A stretch of 64,000 nt of DNA. It comes from Bradyrhizobium diazoefficiens. Lineage in GTDB: Bacteria > Pseudomonadota > Alphaproteobacteria > Rhizobiales > Xanthobacteraceae. Below, piece after piece: positions 8,794 to 18,748 of this stretch (its first letter is position 1; the number at the start of each line of letters is the position of its first letter). The stretch covers positions 7,034,501 through 7,098,500 of the forward strand of contig NZ_CP067102.1 in the NCBI RefSeq assembly GCF_016616885.1. The letters are read 5' to 3'. The translations under genes and the position numbers were made by a program. Below the pieces are notes generated by a model. It did no database searches. It was given only the letters and a program-made list of their open reading frames with translations, and had not been told where the DNA came from.

Positions 8794-9423
8794 ATGGAAG
8801 GCGTCACGATCGTCGATCATCCGCTGGTGCAGCACAAGCTGACGCTGGTGCGGGACAAATCGATCTCGACAAAATCGTTCCGCGAGCTGATCAAGGAGAT
8901 CGGCATGCTCCTGTGCTACGAGGTAACGCGCGACCTGCCGCTTGCCGACACCGTGATCGAGACGCCGCTAGCGACGATGCACTCGGCGAAGATCGCCGGC
9001 AAGAAGCTGGTGTTCGTGCCGATGCTGCGCGCCGGCACGACCTTCGTCGACGGCATGATGGATCTGGTGCCGACCGCGCGCGTCGCCCATATCGGGCTCT
9101 ACCGCGAACCACACAGTTTTGCCGCGGTCGAATACTTCTTCAAATCGCCCTCCGATCTCGGTGAGCGCCTCGCGATCGTGGTGACGCCTGTGGTCGCGAC
9201 CGCCAACACGGCCGTGGCGGCAGTCGACCGGCTGAAAGAGCGCGGTGCCAAGGACATTCGCCTCGCCTGCCTGATCGCAGCTCCTGAAGGACTCGAGCGC
9301 TTGCGCGGCTTGCACCCGGACGTGCATATCTGGACCGCCGCGGTGGACGAAGGCCTCGACGAGAACGGCTTTATCCTGCCGGGCCTCGGCGATGCCGGCG
9401 ACCGCGCTTACGGGACGCGGTAA
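8794..9423 (+). CDS. upp: Uracil phosphoribosyltransferase homologue with atypical PRPP loop
   Basis: 209 residues, the usual length of bacterial Upp, which makes UMP from uracil and PRPP. The start is set by [20 protein letters not shown], the typical N terminus. Conserved parts: [36 protein letters not shown] and the C-terminal uracil-binding [13 protein letters not shown]. The PRPP-binding loop, normally DPMLATGGSA, reads [10 protein letters not shown]: the acidic residue and the GGS phosphate contacts are changed. As the third gene of the URC-type cluster it should feed uracil into the pathway. The altered loop suggests a specialised paralogue, and a canonical upp may exist elsewhere in the genome. 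Confidence 0.85.
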   Translation: MEGVTIVDHPLVQHKLTLVRDKSISTKSFRELIKEIGMLLCYEVTRDLPLADTVIETPLATMHSAKIAGKKLVFVPMLRAGTTFVDGMMDLVPTARVAHIGLYREPHSFAAVEYFFKSPSDLGERLAIVVTPVVATANTAVAAVDRLKERGAKDIRLACLIAAPEGLERLRGLHPDVHIWTAAVDEGLDENGFILPGLGDAGDRAYGTR

Positions 9424-9802
9424 TTCAGCGCACATTTGGTCGGCTGTCCGCACCTTACCTCTCCCCAGCGGGGAGCGGTCGGATTGCGCCTGGCGATGCG
9501 AAGCATCATCCAGAGGATGCGGATCTGACCCGGTCAAACTATAGATCAGAGGTTGGTCGATCCCCAAGATGGGCGGGTTCGATTTACCTCGGTTTCGAGC
9601 GTTTTCTCGCACGATTCACGGCAAGCGGCGTGCGGGAGGTCACGTTCGCGCAAGAACGTGACCGCCGCCCGACGCTGCCGCGAAGGTTGGATGTGGTAAA
9701 ACTCGCCCTTGCTCCGGCGCAGACAACGGGCTGTAATTGCAGCCCAAATACCGCAGCGCAGAATTCAAGAAAATCGCGCGGTTCACGTCAGGGAGAGCGG
9801 TC
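9424..9802. other. Intergenic region upstream of the CYP153 pair
   Basis: 379 bp without a supportable gene. It holds a CTCCCC-AGC-GGGGAG hairpin at 9461-9475 (after upp, possible terminator), a long dyad at 9638-9663 described separately, and GGCTG-N6-CAGCC at about 9729-9744. A GGGAGAG ribosome binding site precedes the P450 start. Confidence 0.6.
9638..9663. promoter_or_regulatory. Perfect 10-bp dyad upstream of CYP153 genes
   Basis: GGTCACGTTC-N6-GAACGTGACC, 140 bp before the first P450 start codon. The size and perfection fit either a regulator operator or a hairpin in the leader. No regulator gene lies next to the P450 pair. Confidence 0.4.
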
Positions 9803-11068
9803 ATGCACGGGACCATCGAGAACGCGGCAACGAACGACGCATTGCGCGAGCGCGCGTCGTCACTTCCGCTGGAGCAATACGATCCCGGCGATCCCGAGCT
9901 GTTCAAGACCGATACGTTCTGGCCCTATTTCGACCGGCTGCGCCGTGAAGACCCGGTGCACTATTGCAAGGATTCGATGTTCGGCCCGTATTGGTCGGTG
10001 ACACGCTATAACGACATCATGGAGATCGAGACCAACCATTCGGTGTTCTCCTCGGCCTCCTCGCTTGGCGGCATCACCATCCGCGACATCGATCCGGACC
10101 TACGCCGCGAGAGCTTCATCTCGATGGATCCGCCGCGGCATGCGGCGCAGCGCAAGACTGTGGCGCCGATGTTCACGCCGACGCATCTGGACAATCTCGC
10201 GCTCAATATCCGCAAGCGCTCGGCCGAGTGCCTGGACAATCTGCCGCGCGGTGAGGTGTTCGACTGGGTCGACCAGGTCTCGATCGAACTTACCACGCAG
10301 ATGCTCGCGGTGCTGTTCGACTTCCCCTGGAAAGACCGCCGCAAGCTGACGCGCTGGTCGGATATCGCCACCACCATTCCCGGTCCCGACGGACTTGTCG
10401 CCACCGAGGACGAGCGCCAGGCTGAGCTCGCGGAATGCGCCGGCTATTTCGCGCGTCTCTGGAAGGAGCGCATCGAGCAGCCGCCCAAGAGCGATCTGCT
10501 CTCGATGATGGCGCATGGCGCCGCGACGCGCGACATGGATGCCAAAAACTTCCTCGGCAATCTCATCCTTTTGATCGTCGGTGGCAATGACACCACCCGC
10601 AACACCATGTCGGGCTCGCTTCTTGCGCTGAGCCAGCATCCGGAGCAATACCGCAAGCTGCGTGAAAACCCCGCGCTGCTCGACAGCTTTGTGCCGGAGG
10701 TGATCCGCTGGCAAACGCCACTGGCGCATATGCGCCGCACTGCACTTGCGGATTTCGAGTTCCGCGGCAAGCAGATCAAGAAAGGTGACAAGGTCGTGAT
10801 GTGGTACGTCTCGGGCAACCGCGACGAGGAGGCGATCGAGAAGCCCTACGACTTCATCATCGACCGCGCCCGCCCGCGCACCCACCTCTCATTCGGCTTC
10901 GGTATTCACCGTTGCGTCGGATTGCGCCTTGCCGAACTCCAGCTCAAGATTATCTGGGAAGAGATCCTGAAGCGGTTCGACCACATCGATGTGGTCGGCG
11001 AACCGAAGCGGGTGTATTCGAGCTTTGTGAAGGGTTTGGAAACGCTGCCCGTCAAGATTGCGGCGTGA
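9803..11068 (+). CDS. Cytochrome P450, CYP153-type alkane hydroxylase (first copy)
   Basis: 421 residues from ATG at 9803 with GGGAGAG upstream. Matches the CYP153A family from end to end by recall: DPVHYCKDSMFGPYWSVTRY, SMDPPRHAAQRKTVAPMF, the I-helix oxygen-activating GGNDTTR, VIRWQTPLAHMRR (the ExxR region), and the haem loop FGFGIHRCVG with Cys371 as axial thiolate. CYP153 enzymes are soluble, take electrons from a 2Fe-2S ferredoxin and FAD reductase, and hydroxylate the terminal carbon of medium-chain alkanes or fatty acids. Neither partner is adjacent, so they must come from elsewhere. A paralogue follows after 97 bp. Confidence 0.92.
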   Translation: MHGTIENAATNDALRERASSLPLEQYDPGDPELFKTDTFWPYFDRLRREDPVHYCKDSMFGPYWSVTRYNDIMEIETNHSVFSSASSLGGITIRDIDPDLRRESFISMDPPRHAAQRKTVAPMFTPTHLDNLALNIRKRSAECLDNLPRGEVFDWVDQVSIELTTQMLAVLFDFPWKDRRKLTRWSDIATTIPGPDGLVATEDERQAELAECAGYFARLWKERIEQPPKSDLLSMMAHGAATRDMDAKNFLGNLILLIVGGNDTTRNTMSGSLLALSQHPEQYRKLRENPALLDSFVPEVIRWQTPLAHMRRTALADFEFRGKQIKKGDKVVMWYVSGNRDEEAIEKPYDFIIDRARPRTHLSFGFGIHRCVGLRLAELQLKIIWEEILKRFDHIDVVGEPKRVYSSFVKGLETLPVKIAA

Positions 11069-11076
11069 GCTCTGAA

Positions 11077-11089
11077 TTATAGTGTATAA
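11077..11089. promoter_or_regulatory. Short AT-rich dyad between the two P450 genes
   Basis: TTATA-GTG-TATAA lies 9 bp after the first P450 stop and 77 bp before the second start. It could be a -10 region or a small operator giving the second gene its own promoter. Evidence is sequence symmetry only. Confidence 0.25.
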
Positions 11090-11165
11090 CATTGGCACTT
11101 GCGACGACGCCGCCCCTCGCGCCGCCACCGCGACGGCGTGAACGAACACACTGGAGCGACTGCCC

Positions 11166-12440
11166 ATGAACATTCAGACCCCGGTCAAGGCCGACAAGGC
11201 CGAACGCATGCGGCGCGCGCGCGAGGAAGCCTATGCAACGCCGCTGAAGAATTTTCATCCGGGCGCGCCGCGGCTGTTCCAGGACGACACCTTGTGGCCC
11301 TGGTTCGAGCGACTGCGCAAGGAAGAGCCGGTGCATTACTGCACCAACGCGCCGATCGAGCCGTACTGGTCGGTGGTGAAGTACAACGACATCATGCACG
11401 TCGACACCAATCACGGCCTGTTCTCGTCCGACTCGTCCCTCGGCGGAATCGGCATCCGCGACGTGCCGCCCGGCTATGACTGGCCGAGCTTCATCGCGAT
11501 GGACCAGCCAAAGCACTCCTCGCAGCGCAAGACGGTGTCGCCGATGTTCACACCGACGCATCTGGACGAGCTCGCAAAGCTGATCCGCCAGCGCTCGCAA
11601 ACCGTGCTCGACAATTTGCCCCGCAACGAGACCTTCAACTTCGTCGAGCGCGTCTCGATCGAGCTGACGACCCAGATGCTGGCGACGCTGTTCGACTTCC
11701 CCTGGGAAGAGCGACGCAAGCTGACGCGGTGGTCGGATGTCGCGACCGCGCTGCCCAAGAGCGGCATCGTCGCCTCCGCCGAAGAGCGCCGCCGCGAGAT
11801 GGACGAGTGCTATGCCTACATGTCCAAGCTGTGGAACGAGCGCGTCAACTCGGCGCCGCGCAACGATCTGCTGTCGCTGATGGCCCACAGCGACGCTACG
11901 CGCTTCATGGACCCCGACAACCTGATGGGCAACATCATCCTGCTCATTGTCGGCGGCAACGACACCACGCGCAACACCATGACCGGATCGGTGCTGGCGC
12001 TGAACGAGAATCCCGAGCAGTACGACAAGCTGCGCGCCAACCCGACGCTGATCGATACCATGGTGCCGGAGGTGATCCGCTGGCAGACCCCGCTCGCGCA
12101 TATGCGACGCACCGCGCTTGCTGACACCGAGATCGGCGGCAAGCAGATCAAGAAGGGCGACCGCGTCGTGATGTGGTACGTCTCCGGCAACCGCGACGAA
12201 GAGATGATCGAGAATCCGAACGAGTTCATCATCGATCGCGCGCGTCCGCGCACCCATCTCTCCTTCGGCTTCGGCATCCACCGCTGCGTCGGCATGCGGC
12301 TCGCCGAGCTACAGCTGCGGATCATCTGGGAAGAAATGCTGAAGCGGTTCGACCGCATCGAGGTGGTCGGTGAGCCGAAGCGGATCTATTCGAGCTTCAT
12401 CAAGGGATATGAGTCGTTGCCGGTGAGGATACCGGGGTAG
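11166..12440 (+). CDS. Cytochrome P450, CYP153-type alkane hydroxylase (second copy)
   Basis: 424 residues, clearly paralogous to the upstream P450 along the whole length (shared VHYC, QRKTVSPMFTPTHLDEL, GGNDTTRNTMTG, VIRWQTPLAHMRRTAL, FGFGIHRCVGMRLAELQL). Cys374 is the haem ligand. The N terminus and the region around residues 85-110 differ most from copy one, the area that in CYP153 lines the substrate entrance, so the two may prefer different chain lengths; that is inference. The start is the ATG of MNIQTPVKADKAERM. No redox partner gene follows; the next element is a dispersed repeat. Confidence 0.92.
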   Translation: MNIQTPVKADKAERMRRAREEAYATPLKNFHPGAPRLFQDDTLWPWFERLRKEEPVHYCTNAPIEPYWSVVKYNDIMHVDTNHGLFSSDSSLGGIGIRDVPPGYDWPSFIAMDQPKHSSQRKTVSPMFTPTHLDELAKLIRQRSQTVLDNLPRNETFNFVERVSIELTTQMLATLFDFPWEERRKLTRWSDVATALPKSGIVASAEERRREMDECYAYMSKLWNERVNSAPRNDLLSLMAHSDATRFMDPDNLMGNIILLIVGGNDTTRNTMTGSVLALNENPEQYDKLRANPTLIDTMVPEVIRWQTPLAHMRRTALADTEIGGKQIKKGDRVVMWYVSGNRDEEMIENPNEFIIDRARPRTHLSFGFGIHRCVGMRLAELQLRIIWEEMLKRFDRIEVVGEPKRIYSSFIKGYESLPVRIPG

Positions 12441-12462
12441 GCCTCGCTGCCGCCGCACACTC

Positions 12463-12641
12463 CGTCATTGCGAGTTGAGCACCGGCCAGACGGCCGACCC
12501 CGCTGGATGAAAATGGGTGATTGCTCCTGACGGAGTCTGCTGGAACTCACCCACTTTCTTCTTAGCGTAGCGAGGCAATCCAGACTGTCACCGCGGAAAG
12601 ATTCCTGGATTGCTTCGTCGCAAGGGCTCCTCGCAATGACG
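12463..12641. repeat. Dispersed palindromic repeat, CGTCATTGCGAG family, long form
   Basis: Bounded by CGTCATTGCGAG and CTCGCAATGACG, with an inner pair around CAATCCAGACTG / CCTGGATTGCTTCG. This copy carries an extra 5' segment (about 12475-12560) absent from the copies at 16978 and 41079; that segment itself contains TGGGTGA ... TCACCCA. The rest of the 328-bp gap between the P450 and lysR (12441-12768) holds no gene I can support. Confidence 0.85.
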
Positions 12642-12768
12642 AGACTCTGGATACACATGCGCGTCAAATGCGCAGCGGCCCACGGCCCAGCTATAAAATT
12701 TCGGCATGACAGGTCGCGCCAGATGCGAAGGCAAGACGGCGCCTGACTGTTCTACGACACCAGCGCAT

Positions 12769-13689
12769 CTAACTCAATTTGATGTCCCAGACGCCTTCCT
12801 TGCGGCAGGCGGCAACCTCGTCGCGCAGCAGTGCGGTGACGGCCAGCGAGGCCGTCGAGGGCGGGCGGTCGATCGGAGAGGCAAAAATGAGCTCGCGCGT
12901 CATCGGCTTGGAGACGACAGCGGTTTCCAGCCGTCCGTCTGCGACCTCGGCGTGGACCGAGGATGGCGGCAGCAGCGCGAAGCCGAGCCCCTCCTCGACC
13001 AGGCTCGTCAGCACCCGGAACGAATCTGCTTCGAGCTGGACGTTGAGCTTGATCTTGCGTTGCGCGGCCGCGTGCTCGATCAACGCACGGAGGCCGTGGG
13101 AATGACTGGGCAGCACCAGCCGCTGCCGCAGCAGCCAGCCGATATCGACGTTCTTCTTGCGCGCGAGACCGCAGCCGCGCGGGCCGACCGCGACGATGTT
13201 GTCGCGCCCCAAGCTCTGCACATTGAGATGCAGATCGGCCGAGCGGCCGTAGAGGATGGCGAGATCCATCTCGCCGCGATGCAGCCATTCGACGATATGA
13301 CCGCTGTAGCTCTCGACAATGCGCAGCGAGATGCCAGGATATTTTTCGACGCAGCGCCGCGCAAAGCGCGCCGACAGCACGCAGCTCACGGTCGGAACCA
13401 GACCGAGCACGACCTGGCCGGACGGCAGCCCCTTGGCCGACTGGATGTCGTCGCGGATCTGGTCGATCTGCCGCACGATGCCCGACGTGCGCGCCAGCAG
13501 CAGCCGGCCGGCCTCGGTCAGCACCATGCCGCGGCCATTGCGCGTGAACAGTTCCGTGCGGAGTTCATGTTCCAGCAGCTTGATCTGCCGGCTGAGCGCC
13601 GGCTGCGCCACGCGCAACGTGTCGGACGCTTTGCTCAGACTGCCGAGCTCCGCCACGCAACTGAAGGTCCTGAGCTGACGGAAATCCAT
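12769..13689 (-). CDS. LysR-type transcriptional regulator
   Basis: 306 residues from ATG at 13689 (MDFRQLRTFSCVAELGSLS), the standard LysR N terminus; a longer frame upstream lacks family similarity and overlaps the promoter. The winged HTH spans about residues 1-60 (AQPALSRQIKLLEHEL), followed by the periplasmic-binding-protein-like effector domain. It is divergent from the acyl-CoA dehydrogenase gene with 125 bp between start codons, the usual arrangement for a LysR regulator and its target. A T-N11-A box lies in that gap. The effector is presumably an acid or CoA ester of the adjacent pathway. Confidence 0.92.
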   Translation of the reverse strand: MDFRQLRTFSCVAELGSLSKASDTLRVAQPALSRQIKLLEHELRTELFTRNGRGMVLTEAGRLLLARTSGIVRQIDQIRDDIQSAKGLPSGQVVLGLVPTVSCVLSARFARRCVEKYPGISLRIVESYSGHIVEWLHRGEMDLAILYGRSADLHLNVQSLGRDNIVAVGPRGCGLARKKNVDIGWLLRQRLVLPSHSHGLRALIEHAAAQRKIKLNVQLEADSFRVLTSLVEEGLGFALLPPSSVHAEVADGRLETAVVSKPMTRELIFASPIDRPPSTASLAVTALLRDEVAACRKEGVWDIKLS

Positions 13690-13720
13690 GCTTGCCAATC
13701 CTGGAAGGCTACTCCATACG

Positions 13721-13739
13721 CTATAGCAAATGAGCATAG
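13721..13739. promoter_or_regulatory. Candidate LysR box
   Basis: CTAT-N11-ATAG, a perfect symmetric T-N11-A motif, placed 31 bp from the lysR start and 75 bp before the acyl-CoA dehydrogenase start. Position and form fit the recognition site of the divergent LysR protein. Confidence 0.5.
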
Positions 13740-13814
13740 GGGGCTGGCGATGTTTTCACAACGCCAGAGGGTTGGCCGGCGTTATCTTAACTGCCGCTAT
13801 CAACGGGAAACGCC

Positions 13815-14978
13815 ATGAGTGACGAACACGAAGATCACGCCGACATCCGCGAGGCCGTCGCAAAGCTCTGCGCGCAGTTTCCCGGCGAATACTGGCGCAA
13901 GCTCGATCGCGAGATGGCCTACCCCAAGGCCTTCGTCGACGCGCTGACGCAGGCCGGTTACCTCTCGGTGCTGATCCCCGAGGAATATGGTGGCGCGGGC
14001 CTGAAGCTTTCGGCTGCGGCTGCAATCCTGGAAGAGATCCAGCGTGCCGGCTGCAACGGCGGCGGCTGCCACGCCCAGATGTACACGATGGGCACCGTGC
14101 TGCGGCACGGCAATGACGAGCAGAAGGCAAAGTACCTGCCGAAGATCGCGAGCGGCGAATTGCGGCTGCAGGCCTTCGGCGTCACCGAGCCGACCAGCGG
14201 CACCGATACCTCATCGCTGAAGACCTTCGCGCGCAAGGAAGGCAATGACAGCTACGTCGTCAACGGCCAGAAAATCTGGACCAGCCGCGCCGAGCATTCC
14301 GACCTGATGGTGCTGCTGGCGCGCACCACGCCGAAGGAGCAGGCGAAGAAGCGCACCGATGGTCTTTCCGTGTTCATCGTCGACATGCGCGAGGCCAAGA
14401 ACAATGGCCTCGAGATCCGCCCGATCCGCACCATGATGAACCACGCCACCACCGAAGTGTTCTTTACCGACATGAAGGTGCCGGCGGAAAATCTGATCGG
14501 CGAGGAAGGCAAGGGCTTTCGCTACATCCTCTCCGGCATGAATGCCGAGCGCATCCTGATCGCGGCCGAATGCATCGGCGACGCCAAATGGTTCATCGCC
14601 AAGGCAACGAATTACGCCAAGGAACGCGCCGTGTTCGGCCGGCCGATCGGCCAGAACCAGGGCATCCAGTTTCCGATCGCCAAGGCCTACGCCTCGATGC
14701 GCGCGGCCGAGCTGATGGTGAAGGAGGCCACGCGCAAATACGAGGCCGGGCTCGACTGCGGCGCGGAGGCCAACATGGCCAAGATGCTCGCAGCCGATGC
14801 GTCCTGGGAAGCGGCGAATGCCTGCATCCAGACCCATGGCGGCTTCGGCTTCGCCGAGGAATACGACGTCGAGCGCAAGTTCCGCGAGACGCGGCTGTAT
14901 CAGGTGGCGCCGATCTCGACCAATCTCGTGCTGTCCTTTGTCGCCGAGCACGTGCTCGGCATGCCGCGCTCGTACTGA
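13815..14978 (+). CDS. Acyl-CoA dehydrogenase family protein
   Basis: 387 residues, full-length FAD-dependent acyl-CoA dehydrogenase (alpha,beta-desaturation with transfer to ETF). Motifs: IPEEYGGAGL, FGVTEPTSGTD (signature 1), GQKIWTSRA, FGRPIGQNQGIQFPIA and THGGFGFAEEYDVER. At the usual medium-chain catalytic position the enzyme has QVAPIS instead of QIYEGT, so no Glu there. A Glu is present at residue 245 in GMNAERILIA, the place used by isovaleryl-CoA dehydrogenase. First gene of a unit with a CoA-transferase (10 bp downstream) and a hydratase, divergent from the LysR regulator. Confidence 0.9.
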   Translation: MSDEHEDHADIREAVAKLCAQFPGEYWRKLDREMAYPKAFVDALTQAGYLSVLIPEEYGGAGLKLSAAAAILEEIQRAGCNGGGCHAQMYTMGTVLRHGNDEQKAKYLPKIASGELRLQAFGVTEPTSGTDTSSLKTFARKEGNDSYVVNGQKIWTSRAEHSDLMVLLARTTPKEQAKKRTDGLSVFIVDMREAKNNGLEIRPIRTMMNHATTEVFFTDMKVPAENLIGEEGKGFRYILSGMNAERILIAAECIGDAKWFIAKATNYAKERAVFGRPIGQNQGIQFPIAKAYASMRAAELMVKEATRKYEAGLDCGAEANMAKMLAADASWEAANACIQTHGGFGFAEEYDVERKFRETRLYQVAPISTNLVLSFVAEHVLGMPRSY

Positions 14979-14988
14979 GGCAGCAATC

Positions 14989-16092
14989 ATGGGAGCACTG
15001 GACGGGATCAGGGTGATTGCGGTCGAGCAGGCGGTGGCAGCACCTTTCTGTTCCTCGCGCCTGGCGGATGCCGGCGCAGAGGTGATCAAGATCGAGCGGC
15101 CCGAAGGCGATTTCACCCGCGGCTATGACGCGGCGGCCAATGGGCAGAGCAGCTATTTCGTCTGGCTCAATCGCGGCAAGCAATCGGCGGTGGTCGATCT
15201 CGCCACCAAGGAGGGACGCGCCGAGCTGGAGAAGCTGATCGCAAGCGCCGACGTGCTGGTGCAGAACCTCAAGCCGGGCTCGATGGACAAGCTCGGCTTC
15301 TCGCGCGAACGGCTGTTGAAGGACTATCCCAGGCTGATCTCCTGCACGATCACCGGCTACGGCGATGATGGCCCCTACGCGCACCGCAAGGCCTATGATC
15401 TGCTGATCCAGGCCGAGAGTGGACTTGCCTCGATCACTGGCAATCCCGACGGCGCCTCGCGCGTTGGCATGTCGATCGTCGACGTCGCGACCGGCGCCAC
15501 CGCGCATGCGGCGATCCTGGAGGCACTGATCGCGCGCGGGCGGACCGGCAAGGGCTGCGACATCCGCATCTCCATGTTCGACGTGATGGCAGACTGGTGC
15601 ACGGTGCCGCTGCTCAACGCCGAGGCCGGCAATCCGCCCAAGCGCATGGGCCTGCGCCATCCCTCGATTGCGCCCTATGGCGTGTTCACCTCGCAGGACG
15701 GCAAGGATATTCTCATCTCGATCCAGAGCGAGCGCGAATGGAAGACGCTCTGCACCGAGGTGCTGGACCAGCCCAATCTCCTCGCCGATCCCCGCGTCGC
15801 CAACATGGTGGAGCGCGTGCGCAACCGCGACTTCACCGACAAGACGGTTGCCGATATCTTCGGCAGGATGACGCGCGACGAGCTGCTGAAGCGGCTGTCC
15901 GACGCCGACATCGCGTTTGCCGAGGTCAACACCATGACCGACCTCACCAATCATCCGCATCTGAGGCGCATCGAGGTGGATACCCCGAACGGCCGCGTCA
16001 GCTATCCCGCGCCGGCCCCGATCATCGTCGGCGAGCCGCGCGCTTACGGCGCGGTGCCCGGCATCGGCGAAAATCCCCAAGTCAGGAAATAA
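14989..16092 (+). CDS. Family III (CaiB/BaiF) CoA-transferase
   Basis: 367 residues. Landmarks of formyl-CoA transferase relatives: LDGIRVIAVEQAVAAPFCSSRLADAGAEVIKIE split over the first 40 residues, the nucleotide-binding QNLKPG loop, and the catalytic aspartate at residue 137 in AYDLLIQAESGL, which forms the mixed anhydride. ATG at 14989 is 10 bp after the dehydrogenase stop. Family III enzymes move CoA between carboxylic acids such as succinyl-CoA and mesaconate or citramalate. The C-terminal neighbour is a mesaconyl-CoA-hydratase-like protein, so a branched C5-type acid is a reasonable but unproven substrate. Confidence 0.9.
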   Translation: MGALDGIRVIAVEQAVAAPFCSSRLADAGAEVIKIERPEGDFTRGYDAAANGQSSYFVWLNRGKQSAVVDLATKEGRAELEKLIASADVLVQNLKPGSMDKLGFSRERLLKDYPRLISCTITGYGDDGPYAHRKAYDLLIQAESGLASITGNPDGASRVGMSIVDVATGATAHAAILEALIARGRTGKGCDIRISMFDVMADWCTVPLLNAEAGNPPKRMGLRHPSIAPYGVFTSQDGKDILISIQSEREWKTLCTEVLDQPNLLADPRVANMVERVRNRDFTDKTVADIFGRMTRDELLKRLSDADIAFAEVNTMTDLTNHPHLRRIEVDTPNGRVSYPAPAPIIVGEPRAYGAVPGIGENPQVRK

Positions 16093-16106
16093 CAGAGCGA
16101 GGCGTC

Positions 16107-16958
16107 ATGACCGGGAAGCTCGACATCGATCACTTGCAGCAATGGATCGGCCGCAGCGAAGAGGCGACCGACATCGTCACCGCGCAGCTCGTCAAAGGCC
16201 TGCGCGCGACGCTGTTCCAGGAGGTCGGCGAACCCAGGACGGGTGACGCTGCGCCGTTCACAGTGCATTGGTGCCTGGCGCAGCCGGTGTTTCCGATGTC
16301 GATGCTCGGGCCCGACGGCCACCCGACCCGCGGAGGTTTCCTGCCGCCGGTGCCGCTGCCGCGCCGGATGTGGGCCGGCGGCGAAATCGAATTTTTGCAG
16401 CCCTTGCGCGTCGGCGATGAGTCGACGCGGACCTCGCGCATTGCCGACGTGCAGGTGAAATCAGGCTCGACCGGCACGCTGTGCTTCGTCTCGGTGGAGC
16501 ACAGCATTTCCTCACCCCGTGGCGTCGCCATCCGCGAGCGGCAGGACATCGTCTATCGCGAGATGACGGCCAACGCGCCCGCGACCGCAAAGGCTCCGCC
16601 CCCGCCGCCGAACGCACAGCACCGCGAGACCCATGTCTCCGATCCCGTGCTGCTGTTTCGTTACTCCGCGCTGACCTTCAACGGCCACCGCATCCATTAC
16701 GACCGCGATTACGTCACTGAGGTCGAGGGCTATCCGGGCCTGATCTTCCACGGGCCCTTGCAGGCGGCGCTCATCATCGAGATGGCGGCAAAGCTGCGCA
16801 GCGGCAAGCCGCCGCAGAAGCTCACCTATCGCGGCGTGCAGCCGCTGTTCGCGGGCAGCGAGTTCTCCATCAACGCCAGCGAGACCGCCGACGGCATGGA
16901 GCTGTGGACCGCGAACGCGGAGAGGCAACCGACGATGAAGGGCACGGCGGTGTGGTGA
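16107..16958 (+). CDS. MaoC/FAS1-type dehydratase, mesaconyl-CoA-hydratase-like
   Basis: 283 residues with two hotdog halves, the layout of HTD2-like and mesaconyl-C4-CoA/itaconyl-CoA hydratases. The N-terminal half holds HWCLAQPVFPMSMLGPDGHP and PPVPLPRRMWAGGEIEF; the C-terminal half holds FRYSALTFNGHRIHYDRDY and GLIFHGPLQAALI, with the Asn/His/Asp cluster expected for hydratase catalysis. It starts 14 bp after the CoA-transferase stop, so it is in the same operon. It should hydrate or dehydrate an enoyl-CoA produced by the first two enzymes. No citramalyl-CoA lyase gene is present in the window. Confidence 0.88.
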   Translation: MTGKLDIDHLQQWIGRSEEATDIVTAQLVKGLRATLFQEVGEPRTGDAAPFTVHWCLAQPVFPMSMLGPDGHPTRGGFLPPVPLPRRMWAGGEIEFLQPLRVGDESTRTSRIADVQVKSGSTGTLCFVSVEHSISSPRGVAIRERQDIVYREMTANAPATAKAPPPPPNAQHRETHVSDPVLLFRYSALTFNGHRIHYDRDYVTEVEGYPGLIFHGPLQAALIIEMAAKLRSGKPPQKLTYRGVQPLFAGSEFSINASETADGMELWTANAERQPTMKGTAVW

Positions 16959-16977
16959 GCCACCGCTTCCCCCTCCT

Positions 16978-17063
16978 CGTCATTGCGAGCGCAGCGAAGC
17001 AATCCAGAATCTCTCCGCGGTGATAGTCTGGATTGCTTCGTCGTAAGGGCTCCTCGCAATGAC
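16978..17063. repeat. Dispersed palindromic repeat, CGTCATTGCGAG family, short form
   Basis: CGTCATTGCGAGCGCAGCGA at the left end pairs with TCCTCGCAATGAC at the right, and GCAATCCAGA with CTGGATTGC inside. It separates the hydratase from the ThDP decarboxylase gene and ends 45 bp before the latter's start codon, so it may form a hairpin between operon members. Confidence 0.85.
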
Positions 17064-17108
17064 AGTGAGGCTAGTAGCACGCCAAACAACAACTTGGGAC
17101 GGAAACCA

Positions 17109-18731
<1,623 letters not shown>

Positions 18732-18748
18732 GGGCCTCCGCACACTCA

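Noticed and set aside
14593..16080. Minus-strand open frame of 495 codons antisense to the CoA-transferase
   Set aside because: Low-complexity His/Arg/Gly-rich translation without similarity; the plus strand has strong motifs in all three operon genes.
12463..17063. CGTCATTGCGAG repeats as CRISPR or small insertion sequences
   Set aside because: They are single, widely spaced palindromic units without regular spacers, and encode no protein; they fit dispersed intergenic repeats.
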